A stretch of 8,941 bases of DNA from Desulfuromusa sp. (GCA_021157505.1 JAGGWI010000253.1:1-8941); one strand, 5' to 3'. Shown: positions 1 through 6,675, counted from the first letter of the stretch. Made by a program: numbers and translations. Notes: a model not told the origin generated them from the letters alone.

Positions 1-234
1 ATGACAAATCAGAAGAAAGACCCATCAACGAAAAAAGCTGATCGCGGAAGGCTCGCTCTGGCGTCGAAAGAGGCGCGCTCCAATCGTATCGTCACTTTTG
101 TGACTGATCGCCAATTAGAAGCTTTGGCACAAATGGCCGTAGAAGATAGCCGCACGCTATCGTCCCTTGTGCAAATAATGATTACACAACACTTGAAACA
201 CAACTCAAACAACCACAAAGGAGAAGTACAATGA
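1..234 (+). CDS. Ribbon-helix-helix (Arc/CopG-like) DNA-binding protein
   Basis: Small basic protein of 77 residues, probably a transcriptional regulator that binds DNA as a dimer. After a basic, polar N-terminal tail (residues 1-28), residues 29-35 (RIVTFVT) form a likely beta strand. It is followed by a helix at about 36-49, a short turn around D49-R51 and a second helix at about 52-66 beginning TLSSLV. This strand-helix-helix order and length are typical of RHH repressors. The core is about 60% identical to that of the protein at 6676-6891. Its TGA stop overlaps the ATG of the downstream hydrolase gene (ATGA, 231-234), so the two are translationally coupled. The ATG is the first base of the window, so its ribosome binding site is unseen and a start further upstream cannot be excluded. 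The target operator is unknown; self-regulation of this gene pair is inference. Confidence 0.8.
   Translation: MTNQKKDPSTKKADRGRLALASKEARSNRIVTFVTDRQLEALAQMAVEDSRTLSSLVQIMITQHLKHNSNNHKGEVQ
217..223 (+). promoter_or_regulatory. Shine-Dalgarno site for the hydrolase gene
   Basis: AAAGGAG lies inside the 3' end of the RHH gene, 7 nt before the ATG at 231. It supports that start over the in-frame ATG at 270, which has no comparable site in front of it. Confidence 0.75.
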
Positions 235-1499
235 AGACAATGACTTTGTACAGACAAACAGCACGTGTAATGAAGCTTGCCATCGTTGCCTTTGCCGCGA
301 CAGCGTTGCTTAGCACTGGGGTCTGTGTAAACAACGCCTTGGCTAAAAAGGGAGGGTCGCCTACCGGGGCGTATTCCGACCAAAGTGTCTATTACCCCGG
401 AACAGAGGAATTGGCCCCAGATGAGATGCGGGTCATCGCCGTCGGCTCCGGTATGCCAATGCCACGGCTCAAGCAGGCGGCTGCTTGTTTCTTGATCGAG
501 TTGGGCAACGGTGACAAGTTCATCTTCGATATGGGCAACGGATCTTTCGAGCGAATCCATGCTCTCGGTATTTCACTGGACTATCTGGACAAGGTCTTTA
601 TCACGCATCCACATATGGATCACATGGCTGATCTGGCAACGTTCTACATGACCGGCCCTCAAAACAACCGTTCGGTGCCCCTGCGAGTATGGGGTCCGGG
701 AGGTGGAGGCATGCGCTCGGAGTGGAGCTTCAAGACTTCTATGGACCACATGGAGAAGACGTGGGCCTGGATGAAGGGTACGCTGGCCGGTCTCATCGAC
801 ACCACAGCGTTCAAACTCGAGGTTACAGAGTACGACTGGACGAAGGTCAACAATATCATATACGAGGACAACGGTGTCGTGATCAGGAGCCTCCCTGCGA
901 TTCACCTCGAAGGAACCGCCAGTTTTATCCTGGAATGGAATGGCCTCAAACTGGCGTTCTCGGGCGATACGCTCCCAAACAAGTGGTGGATAGAGCATAC
1001 TCAGGGTGTTGACATCTCAATCCACGAGTGTTTCTTTACGCCCGCAATGGCCATGGAAAAATGGAAGTTCTCCAGTATGGAGGCAATAAACGCAGTGACG
1101 ACCGTTCATTCAAATCCCCAATATTTCGCAAAGGTAATGGCCATGACAAATCCGAAGCATGCGGTTGCCTACCACTTCCAGAACGACTTCGATACGCTAC
1201 CGATCATCATGGATGCCGTCCAGGAGATCTATGACGGCCCAGTGGACTATGCACAGGACTTCATGGTGTGGAACGTCACCAAGGAAGGGACGCGTACACG
1301 GATGGCTGTGGTTAATCCGGAAGGCTATCCGCCGGCACCGCTTGAGGAGAAAAGTATTGAGGCCGGTGGGGATCGCTATCAGACACCTGATTCGGTGTTG
1401 GCGGGATGGCCAAAAGAGTTCGATGCAGTGGCCGAGAAGATTTATACCGATTTCAATAAAGAACAAGGGACGGACTACAAGTTTCAGTTGAAGAAGTAA
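231..1499 (+). CDS. Exported MBL-fold metallo-hydrolase (GntH-like/RNase Z-like subgroup)
   Basis: A 422-residue hydrolase of the metallo-beta-lactamase superfamily, probably periplasmic. Residues 14-38 form a hydrophobic signal peptide with a plausible cleavage after ALA38. The metal-binding signature H126-x-H128-x-D130-H131 (HPHMDH) is intact. Further candidate ligands are H225 (AIH), D246 in SGDT and H315 (AYHF), so a two-metal, probably zinc, site is expected. The block around residues 54-76 (YYPGTEEL...IAVGSGMP) and the motif IHECF at 264-268 recall a family that databases name after GntH of guanitoxin biosynthesis. That is recollection, and nothing else here suggests guanitoxin synthesis, so no symbol is given. 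The substrate is unknown; a lactone, ester or phosphodiester is possible. The gene follows the RHH gene with a 4-nt overlap and is followed by two hairpins. Confidence 0.88.
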   Translation: MKTMTLYRQTARVMKLAIVAFAATALLSTGVCVNNALAKKGGSPTGAYSDQSVYYPGTEELAPDEMRVIAVGSGMPMPRLKQAAACFLIELGNGDKFIFDMGNGSFERIHALGISLDYLDKVFITHPHMDHMADLATFYMTGPQNNRSVPLRVWGPGGGGMRSEWSFKTSMDHMEKTWAWMKGTLAGLIDTTAFKLEVTEYDWTKVNNIIYEDNGVVIRSLPAIHLEGTASFILEWNGLKLAFSGDTLPNKWWIEHTQGVDISIHECFFTPAMAMEKWKFSSMEAINAVTTVHSNPQYFAKVMAMTNPKHAVAYHFQNDFDTLPIIMDAVQEIYDGPVDYAQDFMVWNVTKEGTRTRMAVVNPEGYPPAPLEEKSIEAGGDRYQTPDSVLAGWPKEFDAVAEKIYTDFNKEQGTDYKFQLKK

Positions 1500-1529
1500 G
1501 TGGTTAAGCTACGACACAGGGTCATAAGT

Positions 1530-1546
1530 GGCTATTTTATATAGCC
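1530..1546 (+). terminator. Small hairpin after the hydrolase gene
   Basis: GGCTAT (1530-1535) pairs perfectly with ATAGCC (1541-1546) around a 5-nt loop. It lies 30 nt after the hydrolase stop codon and immediately before a stronger hairpin. No U tract follows, so any terminator role is uncertain. Confidence 0.35.
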
Positions 1547-1547
1547 G

Positions 1548-1577
1548 AGGGGTTGTCTCAGAGAAGGGACAACCCCT
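1548..1577 (+). terminator. 10-bp stem-loop, possible terminator
   Basis: AGGGGTTGTC (1548-1557) pairs perfectly with GACAACCCCT (1568-1577) around a 10-nt loop. Its position 48 nt after the hydrolase stop is right for a terminator. The downstream sequence has only a few scattered Ts, so it is not a classical intrinsic terminator and might instead protect the 3' end of the transcript. Confidence 0.5.
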
Positions 1578-1718
1578 TGTCAATTAAGAGAATGGATAGA
1601 CAAATTAGCGGTTGGCGCTGAGTTGATTGTGGACTTCGGCAATAAAGATAAAGTCATCCTGGTCTTTCATGATGTCATCAACGCCAGACTGCTTGTTGGT
1701 GCCCAAAGACATCCTGTG

Positions 1719-1736
1719 ATCAATAAAATCAATAAA
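1719..1736 (+). repeat. Two tandem copies of a 9-bp AT-rich unit
   Basis: ATCAATAAA occurs twice back to back (1719-1727 and 1728-1736), 25 nt before the start of the metal operon. It could be a protein-binding site or chance in AT-rich promoter DNA. Confidence 0.5.
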
Positions 1737-1748
1737 TGGAATTAAGCT

Positions 1749-1753
1749 AGGGG
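1749..1753 (+). promoter_or_regulatory. Shine-Dalgarno site that sets the start at 1762
   Basis: AGGGG lies 8 nt before the ATG at 1762 but only 2 nt before the alternative in-frame TTG at 1756. The ATG is therefore the better start. Confidence 0.7.
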
Positions 1754-1761
1754 TTTTGCTG

Positions 1762-3573
1762 ATGTCATTAGAATGTCGATTTTTTCTGTTCCTGTTTGCC
1801 CTCTTTCTACCAACAATTGCCTGCGCTGATTGGATTAATTTTTCCGGCGCAGAAAACGCCCCCAATATCGCCGAAATCTATGTCGAGAAGGATCGTGTTC
1901 GGATTCAAATTGAAGTATTTGTTGAGGATCTGGACATTTTTGAGGAATTGATCCCTGCGGACTTCTTTTCCAAACCGGTCCCCGGACGCCCAGGCCTGAA
2001 GAAACGCCAGCAAATGTTCGCTGAGAATGTTCTTCAGGTTATCACCGACCAAGGCAAAAAGCTGGCGGTCACCTTCGACCTGGTGGAACCGCGGCTGCGC
2101 GTTGTGCGTCCGTCCCCCTTTGCCGGCCTGATCAGCCCCTACACCCGCCGGCCAATCCCCGGCCCACCTGAAGACAAGCGGGTGCTCTATGCCGAGCTGA
2201 GCTATCCCTTCGAAGGGCAACCAAAAACGTTAAAATTTGTCCCACCCCTCGATGAAAATGGTCTTCCCAAAGCATCTATCGGTTTCCTATGCAATCATGG
2301 CGGGGTGACAGTCGTTGATTTTCGCGCCCTGGTTCCGGCGGTCCTCAATCTCGACTGGGACGATCCCTGGTATTCAGAATTCGACAAGAAGTCGATGCAA
2401 CGCAAGATCGGTAGCGGTATGCGCACCTTCCTCTATATCGAACCCTTTGAGGTGCGCAACGAGATCCTGGTGCGGATCAAGGATATGATGACCTGGGTCG
2501 ATTTCGACCTGAAGGGCGACGACTACATCGAAGAAGATGAGTTCAACCGGGTGCGTGAGCAGGTCGGGCAGTTCTTCCTCGATCGGGAGAACGTGCTGAT
2601 CGATGGCAAAAGACTCAAACCAATTCTCGACCGAACCTCTTTTGTCGAATCTTCAATGCTGCGCAGCCGTTTCATTGATGCTCCCGAGCGAGTACGGCTT
2701 AATTCAGCGATGGTCGGGGTAATCATCACGTACCTGACCGATGGCATCGCACAGGAAGTCACCACCGAATGGGATCTCTTCTCTGAGCGCATCCCTAAAG
2801 TCACCGCCCGGATGACCGATCCGGTCGGTCCTTTTCCGTATGATCTGGAACCGGATGATAATGTTCTGCATTGGACCAATTATCTGAAGAACTACACGAT
2901 CCCCACCGTTGAGAAAATCAATGTGGCTGAACAACACCAGGGTATTCCGGTGCCAATGGGAAGTGTAGCCTGCATTGTGTTGATCATTCCGCTGGCCTGG
3001 GGGGTGCTCCGTCGTAAGAAAGAGGGGCGCCCAGTAAAGCCTCTACTCTGGATGGTCGGACTACTTGTGGTTGGTGCGCTGGTACTGATTCCTGCCTTCC
3101 AAGTTCAGATAGGTAACAATGCCCGCGCCAGCCAGTTCTCTACTGAGGATGGTCAGGCGGTCCTCGACAGTTTACTGAAGAACGTCTACCGCTCATTCGA
3201 CTTTCGTGACGAAGAAGATGTCTACGATAAACTGGCGGTCTGTGTCAGTGGCGATCTGCTCGCGGATCTCTACCTCGAACAAAGAAAGTCGCTGGTGGTA
3301 GAGCAAGCCGGCGGTGCTCAGGCAAAGGTGGAACACGTTGCCATTGAAAATGTCACCGTCAACGAATCAACCAAATACGATGGAGCCCTCGACCTCAGGG
3401 CGCAATGGACGGCATTGGGCCAGGTAGGTCACTGGGGGCATATTCATACACGCCAGAACCGATACGACGCGATTGTTACAATTAAGCCCGTTGAAGGCAG
3501 CTGGAAGATTATAGATTTGGACTTATTGGAAGAGACACGAATTGATCCGTCTGTGTCGAGATCGGCAAAGTAA
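1762..3573 (+). CDS. Two-TM periplasmic protein of unknown function, metal ABC operon
   Basis: A 603-residue protein I do not recognise as a named family. Residues 1-22 are a signal peptide (hydrophobic FFLFLFALFL, cleavage near ACA22). A large periplasmic domain (about 23-397) contains the degenerate EF-hand-like loop D249-x-K-x-D253-D-x-I256-x-x-x-E260. Two membrane segments (about 400-415 and 428-447) flank a very basic loop (RRKK at 417-420, K426), which should be cytoplasmic. The C-terminal domain (about 450-603) is then periplasmic again and carries H557-x2-H560-x-H562, a possible metal site. I recall similar C-terminal sequences in uncharacterised proteins of other bacteria but cannot name the family. 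The TAA stop shares one base with the ATG of the ATPase gene (TAATG), so this protein probably belongs to the same transport complex. A role in docking, metal transfer or sensing is inference. Confidence 0.82.
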   Translation: MSLECRFFLFLFALFLPTIACADWINFSGAENAPNIAEIYVEKDRVRIQIEVFVEDLDIFEELIPADFFSKPVPGRPGLKKRQQMFAENVLQVITDQGKKLAVTFDLVEPRLRVVRPSPFAGLISPYTRRPIPGPPEDKRVLYAELSYPFEGQPKTLKFVPPLDENGLPKASIGFLCNHGGVTVVDFRALVPAVLNLDWDDPWYSEFDKKSMQRKIGSGMRTFLYIEPFEVRNEILVRIKDMMTWVDFDLKGDDYIEEDEFNRVREQVGQFFLDRENVLIDGKRLKPILDRTSFVESSMLRSRFIDAPERVRLNSAMVGVIITYLTDGIAQEVTTEWDLFSERIPKVTARMTDPVGPFPYDLEPDDNVLHWTNYLKNYTIPTVEKINVAEQHQGIPVPMGSVACIVLIIPLAWGVLRRKKEGRPVKPLLWMVGLLVVGALVLIPAFQVQIGNNARASQFSTEDGQAVLDSLLKNVYRSFDFRDEEDVYDKLAVCVSGDLLADLYLEQRKSLVVEQAGGAQAKVEHVAIENVTVNESTKYDGALDLRAQWTALGQVGHWGHIHTRQNRYDAIVTIKPVEGSWKIIDLDLLEETRIDPSVSRSAK

Positions 3574-4241
3574 TGATTTCTATCTCCGACCTCAAGTTCC
3601 ACTACCCCAAAAGCGAATTTCGATTTACCATACCGGAGTTCGCTGTTTCTTCTGGCGAGAAACTCGCTGTGGTTGGCCCGAGTGGATCAGGAAAGACAAC
3701 TCTGCTCAACCTCCTGGCGGGCATCCTGACGCCTGACCATGGAAAAGTGCAGGTCGGAGAGGTTGCCGTTAGTGACTTGGGAGATGCTGGAAGACGTGAT
3801 TTCCGCATCAGCAACATCGGCTTTGTCTTTCAGGATTTCGAACTCCTCGACTACCTCTCCATTTTTGATAATATTCTGCACCCTTACCGCATTACTGGAG
3901 CGCTTAAACTCACTGCTGAAGTGCGCCAACGTGCTGACCACCTGGCCGAGCAGATGGGTATTGCGGAGCATTTGAAGAAACCTCCCGGTGAACTTTCTCA
4001 GGGTGAGAAACAGCGTGCCGCCATCTGTCGAGCATTATTGCCCAATCCGAGCTTGATCCTTGCTGACGAAGCAACTGGCAACCTCGATCCTGCCAACAAA
4101 ACCCGTATTCTTGATCTGCTCTTCAAGTCTGTCGAAGATCATGACGCAACTCTTGTTGCAGTCACGCATGACCATGAACTTCTGCCGCGTTTTGATCGTG
4201 TTGTCGACTTTCAAACATTCCAGAAAGGGGGCGGCTTATGA
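3573..4241 (+). CDS. ABC transporter ATP-binding protein, LolD/MacB type
   Basis: A 222-residue cytoplasmic ATPase that should power the FtsX-type permease encoded next. All ABC motifs are visible in order: Walker A GPSGSGKTT at 35-43, Q-loop Q87, signature LSQGE at 141-145, Walker B LILADE at 161-166 followed by ATGNLD, and switch histidine H199. The ADEATGNLD form and the overall length match the LolD/MacB/FtsE group more than the metal-import ATPases of the ZnuC type. The start overlaps the preceding stop by one base, with only a weak ribosome binding site, so expression probably depends on translational coupling. The 3' end overlaps the permease start by 4 nt. Catalytic residues appear intact. 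The substrate cannot be read from this subunit. Confidence 0.95.
   Translation: MISISDLKFHYPKSEFRFTIPEFAVSSGEKLAVVGPSGSGKTTLLNLLAGILTPDHGKVQVGEVAVSDLGDAGRRDFRISNIGFVFQDFELLDYLSIFDNILHPYRITGALKLTAEVRQRADHLAEQMGIAEHLKKPPGELSQGEKQRAAICRALLPNPSLILADEATGNLDPANKTRILDLLFKSVEDHDATLVAVTHDHELLPRFDRVVDFQTFQKGGGL
4224..4231 (+). promoter_or_regulatory. Shine-Dalgarno site for the permease gene
   Basis: AAAGGGGG inside the end of the ATPase gene lies 6 nt before the ATG at 4238. It supports that start and efficient re-initiation at the ATGA overlap. Confidence 0.7.
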
Positions 4242-5419
4242 CTGCAAGCCTCTACCTCGCCTGGCAATATGTCCGCTTCAACAAGTTCAAAACCATTATC
4301 CTGGTGGCAAGTATCACCTTGATCGCAGTGTTACCGTTGACACTGGAGATCCTATTGTCTGAGAGCGAACGGCAATTACTCAATCGTGCCGAATCAACGC
4401 CATTACTGATTGGGGCCAAAGGCAGTGCTCTGGACCTGGCGATGAACTCGCTCTATTTCGATGATGAGATTCCGGAAGCGATGACCATGGCTGCGGTCGA
4501 ACGTATCTACGATACCGATCTCGCACTGCCAATCCCGCTCTATGTGCGCTTCCAGGCACGCGGCCTGCCGATTGTCGGCACTTCCTTCGATTATTTTGAT
4601 TTCCGTAAGCTGTCAATCGCCCAAGGACGCTCCCTGACCATGCTTGGTGACTGCGTGCTCGGCGCCAAAGCCGCTGAGAAACTCGACCTTGGCCCGGGCG
4701 ACACTCTGGTCTCTTCACCGGAGAATCTGTTCGACCTGGCTGGGGTCTATCCGCTAAAAATGAAGGTGGTCGGCGTGCTTGCGCCAAACCACTCCGCCGA
4801 TGATTTGGCTGTGCTCGTCGATATCAAGACCGCTTGGGTCATTCAAGGTCTCGGTCATGGACACAAAGATGTAACACGGACCCGCGACAGTACAGTGGTA
4901 CTCAAGCGCACCGAAGGCAACGTGGCCGCCAATGCCAAGCTGTTTCACTACACCGAGATCGACACGGAGAATCTTGACAGCTTCCATTTTCACGGTAACA
5001 CCTCAAGTTATCCGGTCACCGCAGTCATCGCTGTGCCTCACGATGAAAAATCCGGCACTCTGTTACGCGGTCGCTACCTGAAGGGCAAGGAGCCTCATCA
5101 AATCATCCGGCCAGCCGAAGTCATCGACGGTCTGTTGCAGAACATCTTTCGCATCAGAAACGTCCTCGATGCTGTCATTGCCATCGTTGGCCTCGCCACT
5201 ATTCTCACCATTGTGCTGGTCTTCACCCTCTCGTTGCGCTTGCGTCAACGAGAAGTCCAGACCATCTTTAAACTCGGCTGCCGCAAGGCGACAATTGCAC
5301 GGATGCTGTTGGCAGAGGTTGGTATCATCATCCTGGCCAGTGGCGCTTTGTGTGCGGTTTTTGTCGGAGTGGTTGATAACTATGCAGAGGAATTGGTCAG
5401 GCACTTGTTTGTTGGCTGA
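4238..5419 (+). CDS. FtsX/MacB-type ABC transporter permease
   Basis: A 393-residue inner-membrane permease. One N-terminal membrane segment (about 18-40) is followed by a large periplasmic domain (about 41-305). Two further segments (about 308-332 and 356-378) are separated by the cytoplasmic stretch RLRQREVQTIFKLGCRK (334-350), which closely matches the conserved FtsX-family coupling region (usually RRRE...LKALGA). Only 15 residues follow the third segment, so the fourth membrane helix usual in FtsX/MacB proteins is not visible. The periplasmic domain is rich in histidine (H185, H207, H209, H237, H250, H252, H268, H287), which fits metal handling. The gene overlaps the ATPase gene by 4 nt, and the binding-protein gene follows 30 nt after its stop. 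Family membership is strong; direction of transport and substrate are inferred from context. Confidence 0.88.
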   Translation: MTASLYLAWQYVRFNKFKTIILVASITLIAVLPLTLEILLSESERQLLNRAESTPLLIGAKGSALDLAMNSLYFDDEIPEAMTMAAVERIYDTDLALPIPLYVRFQARGLPIVGTSFDYFDFRKLSIAQGRSLTMLGDCVLGAKAAEKLDLGPGDTLVSSPENLFDLAGVYPLKMKVVGVLAPNHSADDLAVLVDIKTAWVIQGLGHGHKDVTRTRDSTVVLKRTEGNVAANAKLFHYTEIDTENLDSFHFHGNTSSYPVTAVIAVPHDEKSGTLLRGRYLKGKEPHQIIRPAEVIDGLLQNIFRIRNVLDAVIAIVGLATILTIVLVFTLSLRLRQREVQTIFKLGCRKATIARMLLAEVGIIILASGALCAVFVGVVDNYAEELVRHLFVG

Positions 5420-5437
5420 CAGTTTTGATCCTTTGAT

Positions 5438-5444
5438 AAGGGGA
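5438..5444 (+). promoter_or_regulatory. Shine-Dalgarno site for the binding-protein gene
   Basis: AAGGGGA lies 5 nt before the ATG at 5450 in the 30-nt gap after the permease gene. It supports ATG 5450 over the in-frame ATG at 5459. Confidence 0.7.
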
Positions 5445-5449
5445 GAAAG

Positions 5450-6340
5450 ATGAATCTTATGCGACTGATTATTCTGGGCCTTTTCCTGTCGGCCTTCACC
5501 TCTTCTGCTTTTGCAGAAGACCCGTTCACCGTCTACACGGTCAACTATCCACTGGCTTACTTTGCCGAAAGAATCGGCGGCGAGCAGGTCGAGGTTGTCT
5601 TCCCGGCACCGGCAGATATTGATCCGGCCTACTGGATGCCTGACCAGAAGACCATTGCCGCCTACCAGAAAGCCGACCTGATTCTGCTCAACGGTGCCAA
5701 CTACGCAAAATGGGTCAGCAAGGTCAGCTTGCCGAGCGGCAAAATGGTCAACACCTCGCGTAAGTTCAGAGAACGTTATATTGAGACAAAAGATGTGTCT
5801 ACCCACACCCACGGGTCAGAAGGGGCTCACGCTCATGAAGCTCTCGCCTTCACTACCTGGTTGGATCTCCGCTTGGCCAAGCTTCAAACCGAAGCAGTTT
5901 ACAAAGCCCTTGCCCGCCAACAACCAGAGAGCGAGGTGTCGTTCAAGAATAACTACCAAACTCTTGCTGACGAACTCGATGCCCTGGATCGACAGATCAG
6001 GGAGGCCGTCACCACGCAGGACAAACGGCCTCTGCTGGGCTCTCATCCGGTCTACGATTACCTGGCGGCCGGATATGGTCTAAACCTGAAGAGCGTCCAC
6101 TGGGAGCCGAACGAGGCTCCCTTGATCGGGCAATGGCTCGAGTTGAAGAGTATCCGGCAAGCCCATAAGGCTGATGTCATGCTGTGGGAAGGGAAACCGA
6201 TGTCACAGACCGTGACGGTTCTCGAATCGATGGGGATTAACAGTGTTGTTTTTGATCCCTGTGGAAACAGACCAGAGCAGGGAGATTTCATGACAGTCAT
6301 GCAGCAGAATGTTGACGTTCTTGTAAAAACTTTCAGGTAG
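5450..6340 (+). CDS. ZnuA-like periplasmic metal-binding protein (Zn/Mn family), divergent
   Basis: A 296-residue periplasmic solute-binding protein of the Zn/Mn (ZnuA/TroA) family. The signal peptide covers residues 1-22, with cleavage after AFA. A His-rich loop at about 118-130 (H119, H121, H127, H129) sits where ZnuA proteins carry theirs. H199 (GSHPVYDYL), E247 (LWEGKP) and D269 (VFDP) match conserved ligand positions. However, the blocks that normally read D-P-H-x-Y-x-P and D-P-H-x-W-L-D-P read DPAYWMP (58-64) and AFTTWLDL (133-140), so the first two histidine ligands look replaced by A59 and T135. Residue equivalences were judged by eye. The gene is last in the operon. It may deliver or sense zinc for the MacB-type transporter instead of a ZnuB importer. 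There is no lipobox, so it should be soluble. Confidence 0.9.
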   Translation: MNLMRLIILGLFLSAFTSSAFAEDPFTVYTVNYPLAYFAERIGGEQVEVVFPAPADIDPAYWMPDQKTIAAYQKADLILLNGANYAKWVSKVSLPSGKMVNTSRKFRERYIETKDVSTHTHGSEGAHAHEALAFTTWLDLRLAKLQTEAVYKALARQQPESEVSFKNNYQTLADELDALDRQIREAVTTQDKRPLLGSHPVYDYLAAGYGLNLKSVHWEPNEAPLIGQWLELKSIRQAHKADVMLWEGKPMSQTVTVLESMGINSVVFDPCGNRPEQGDFMTVMQQNVDVLVKTFR

Positions 6341-6558
6341 AAGAGCAAAGGCTTGGTGCCGCAGAGTAAAAGGTTCTACAAAAAACCAAGCTATGTTGGG
6401 AGAAAAGAGCGCGCTTCATCAATGTCATCAGTCGAGATAACCGGGAAATCCTGGAACAAGCTATTCATATAGAAGATTTTCCATAAAAAGAAGCACGAAT
6501 AGGACAATGTGAGCGCTTAGCGGATAGAAGAAAAAGGACCTCTTGGATAGTATATTGA

Positions 6559-6608
6559 AAATGCCAGTAAATGCCAGTAAATGCCAGTAAATGCCAGTAA
6601 ATGCCAGT
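6559..6608 (+). repeat. Five perfect tandem copies of a 10-bp unit
   Basis: AAATGCCAGT is repeated five times without any mismatch or spacer. The period is close to one helical turn, so each copy presents the same DNA face. The array ends 67 nt before the TTG start of the RHH gene at 6676. RHH proteins commonly bind arrays of short direct repeats, so this is a natural candidate operator. It is not coding: the period is not a multiple of three, and the frames opened by ATGs in the array close before the RHH gene. Confidence 0.9.
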
Positions 6609-6660
6609 GTAGTCAGTCAGAAACAATCTGATCAACCAAAAGTCCACTGGAACAAAACAC

Positions 6661-6667
6661 AAGGGAG
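6661..6667 (+). promoter_or_regulatory. Shine-Dalgarno site for the second RHH gene
   Basis: AAGGGAG lies 8 nt before the TTG at 6676. It is the main reason for choosing this non-ATG start. Confidence 0.6.
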
Positions 6668-6675
6668 CCGAAGCT

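Larger units (their letters stand above)
1500..1761. other. Intergenic region between hydrolase gene and metal operon
   Basis: 262 nt without a convincing gene. It contains two hairpins (1530-1546 and 1548-1577), a perfect 9-bp tandem repeat (1719-1736), and presumably the promoter of the downstream four-gene operon. No clear -35/-10 pair and no Zur-like palindrome could be picked out by eye. A short minus-strand open frame ending at 1605 and an opposing plus-strand open stretch ending near 1745 overlap each other; neither could be assigned. Confidence 0.6.
6341..6675. other. 335-nt intergenic region with iteron-like repeats
   Basis: No supported gene. A 7-bp inverted repeat, GCTTGGT (6351-6357) and ACCAAGC (6385-6391), separated by 27 nt, lies shortly after the binding-protein stop and may form a weak terminator. 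A short open stretch with coding-like composition runs to a TAA near 6485 but has no start or recognised family, so it may be a remnant. The most striking element is the 10-bp tandem array at 6559-6608. The start region of the second RHH gene follows. Confidence 0.6.

Noticed and set aside
231..1499. Guanitoxin biosynthesis gene
   Set aside because: The family resemblance to GntH is only by name and memory; no other guanitoxin genes are in the window and the protein carries a signal peptide.
1756..1758. TTG start for the 603-residue protein
   Set aside because: Only 2 nt separate it from the AGGGG site; the ATG at 1762 has normal spacing.
1605..1865. Minus-strand open frame of 86 codons overlapping the start of the 603-residue gene
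   Set aside because: It has no recognised family or clear ribosome binding site, it overlaps the signal-peptide coding region of a well-supported gene, and the opposite strand is also open over part of it. A remnant of an older gene is possible but not supportable.
5063..5812. Long minus-strand open frame of 249 codons
   Set aside because: It lies opposite the permease and binding-protein genes, both of which have strong family motifs. It is an antisense shadow without motifs of its own.
6375..6485. Short plus-strand open stretch with coding-like composition ending in TAA near 6485
   Set aside because: No start codon, no ribosome binding site and no family match; at most a gene remnant.
6559..6608. 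CRISPR array
   Set aside because: The repeat is 10 bp, contiguous and without spacers, and there are no cas genes nearby.
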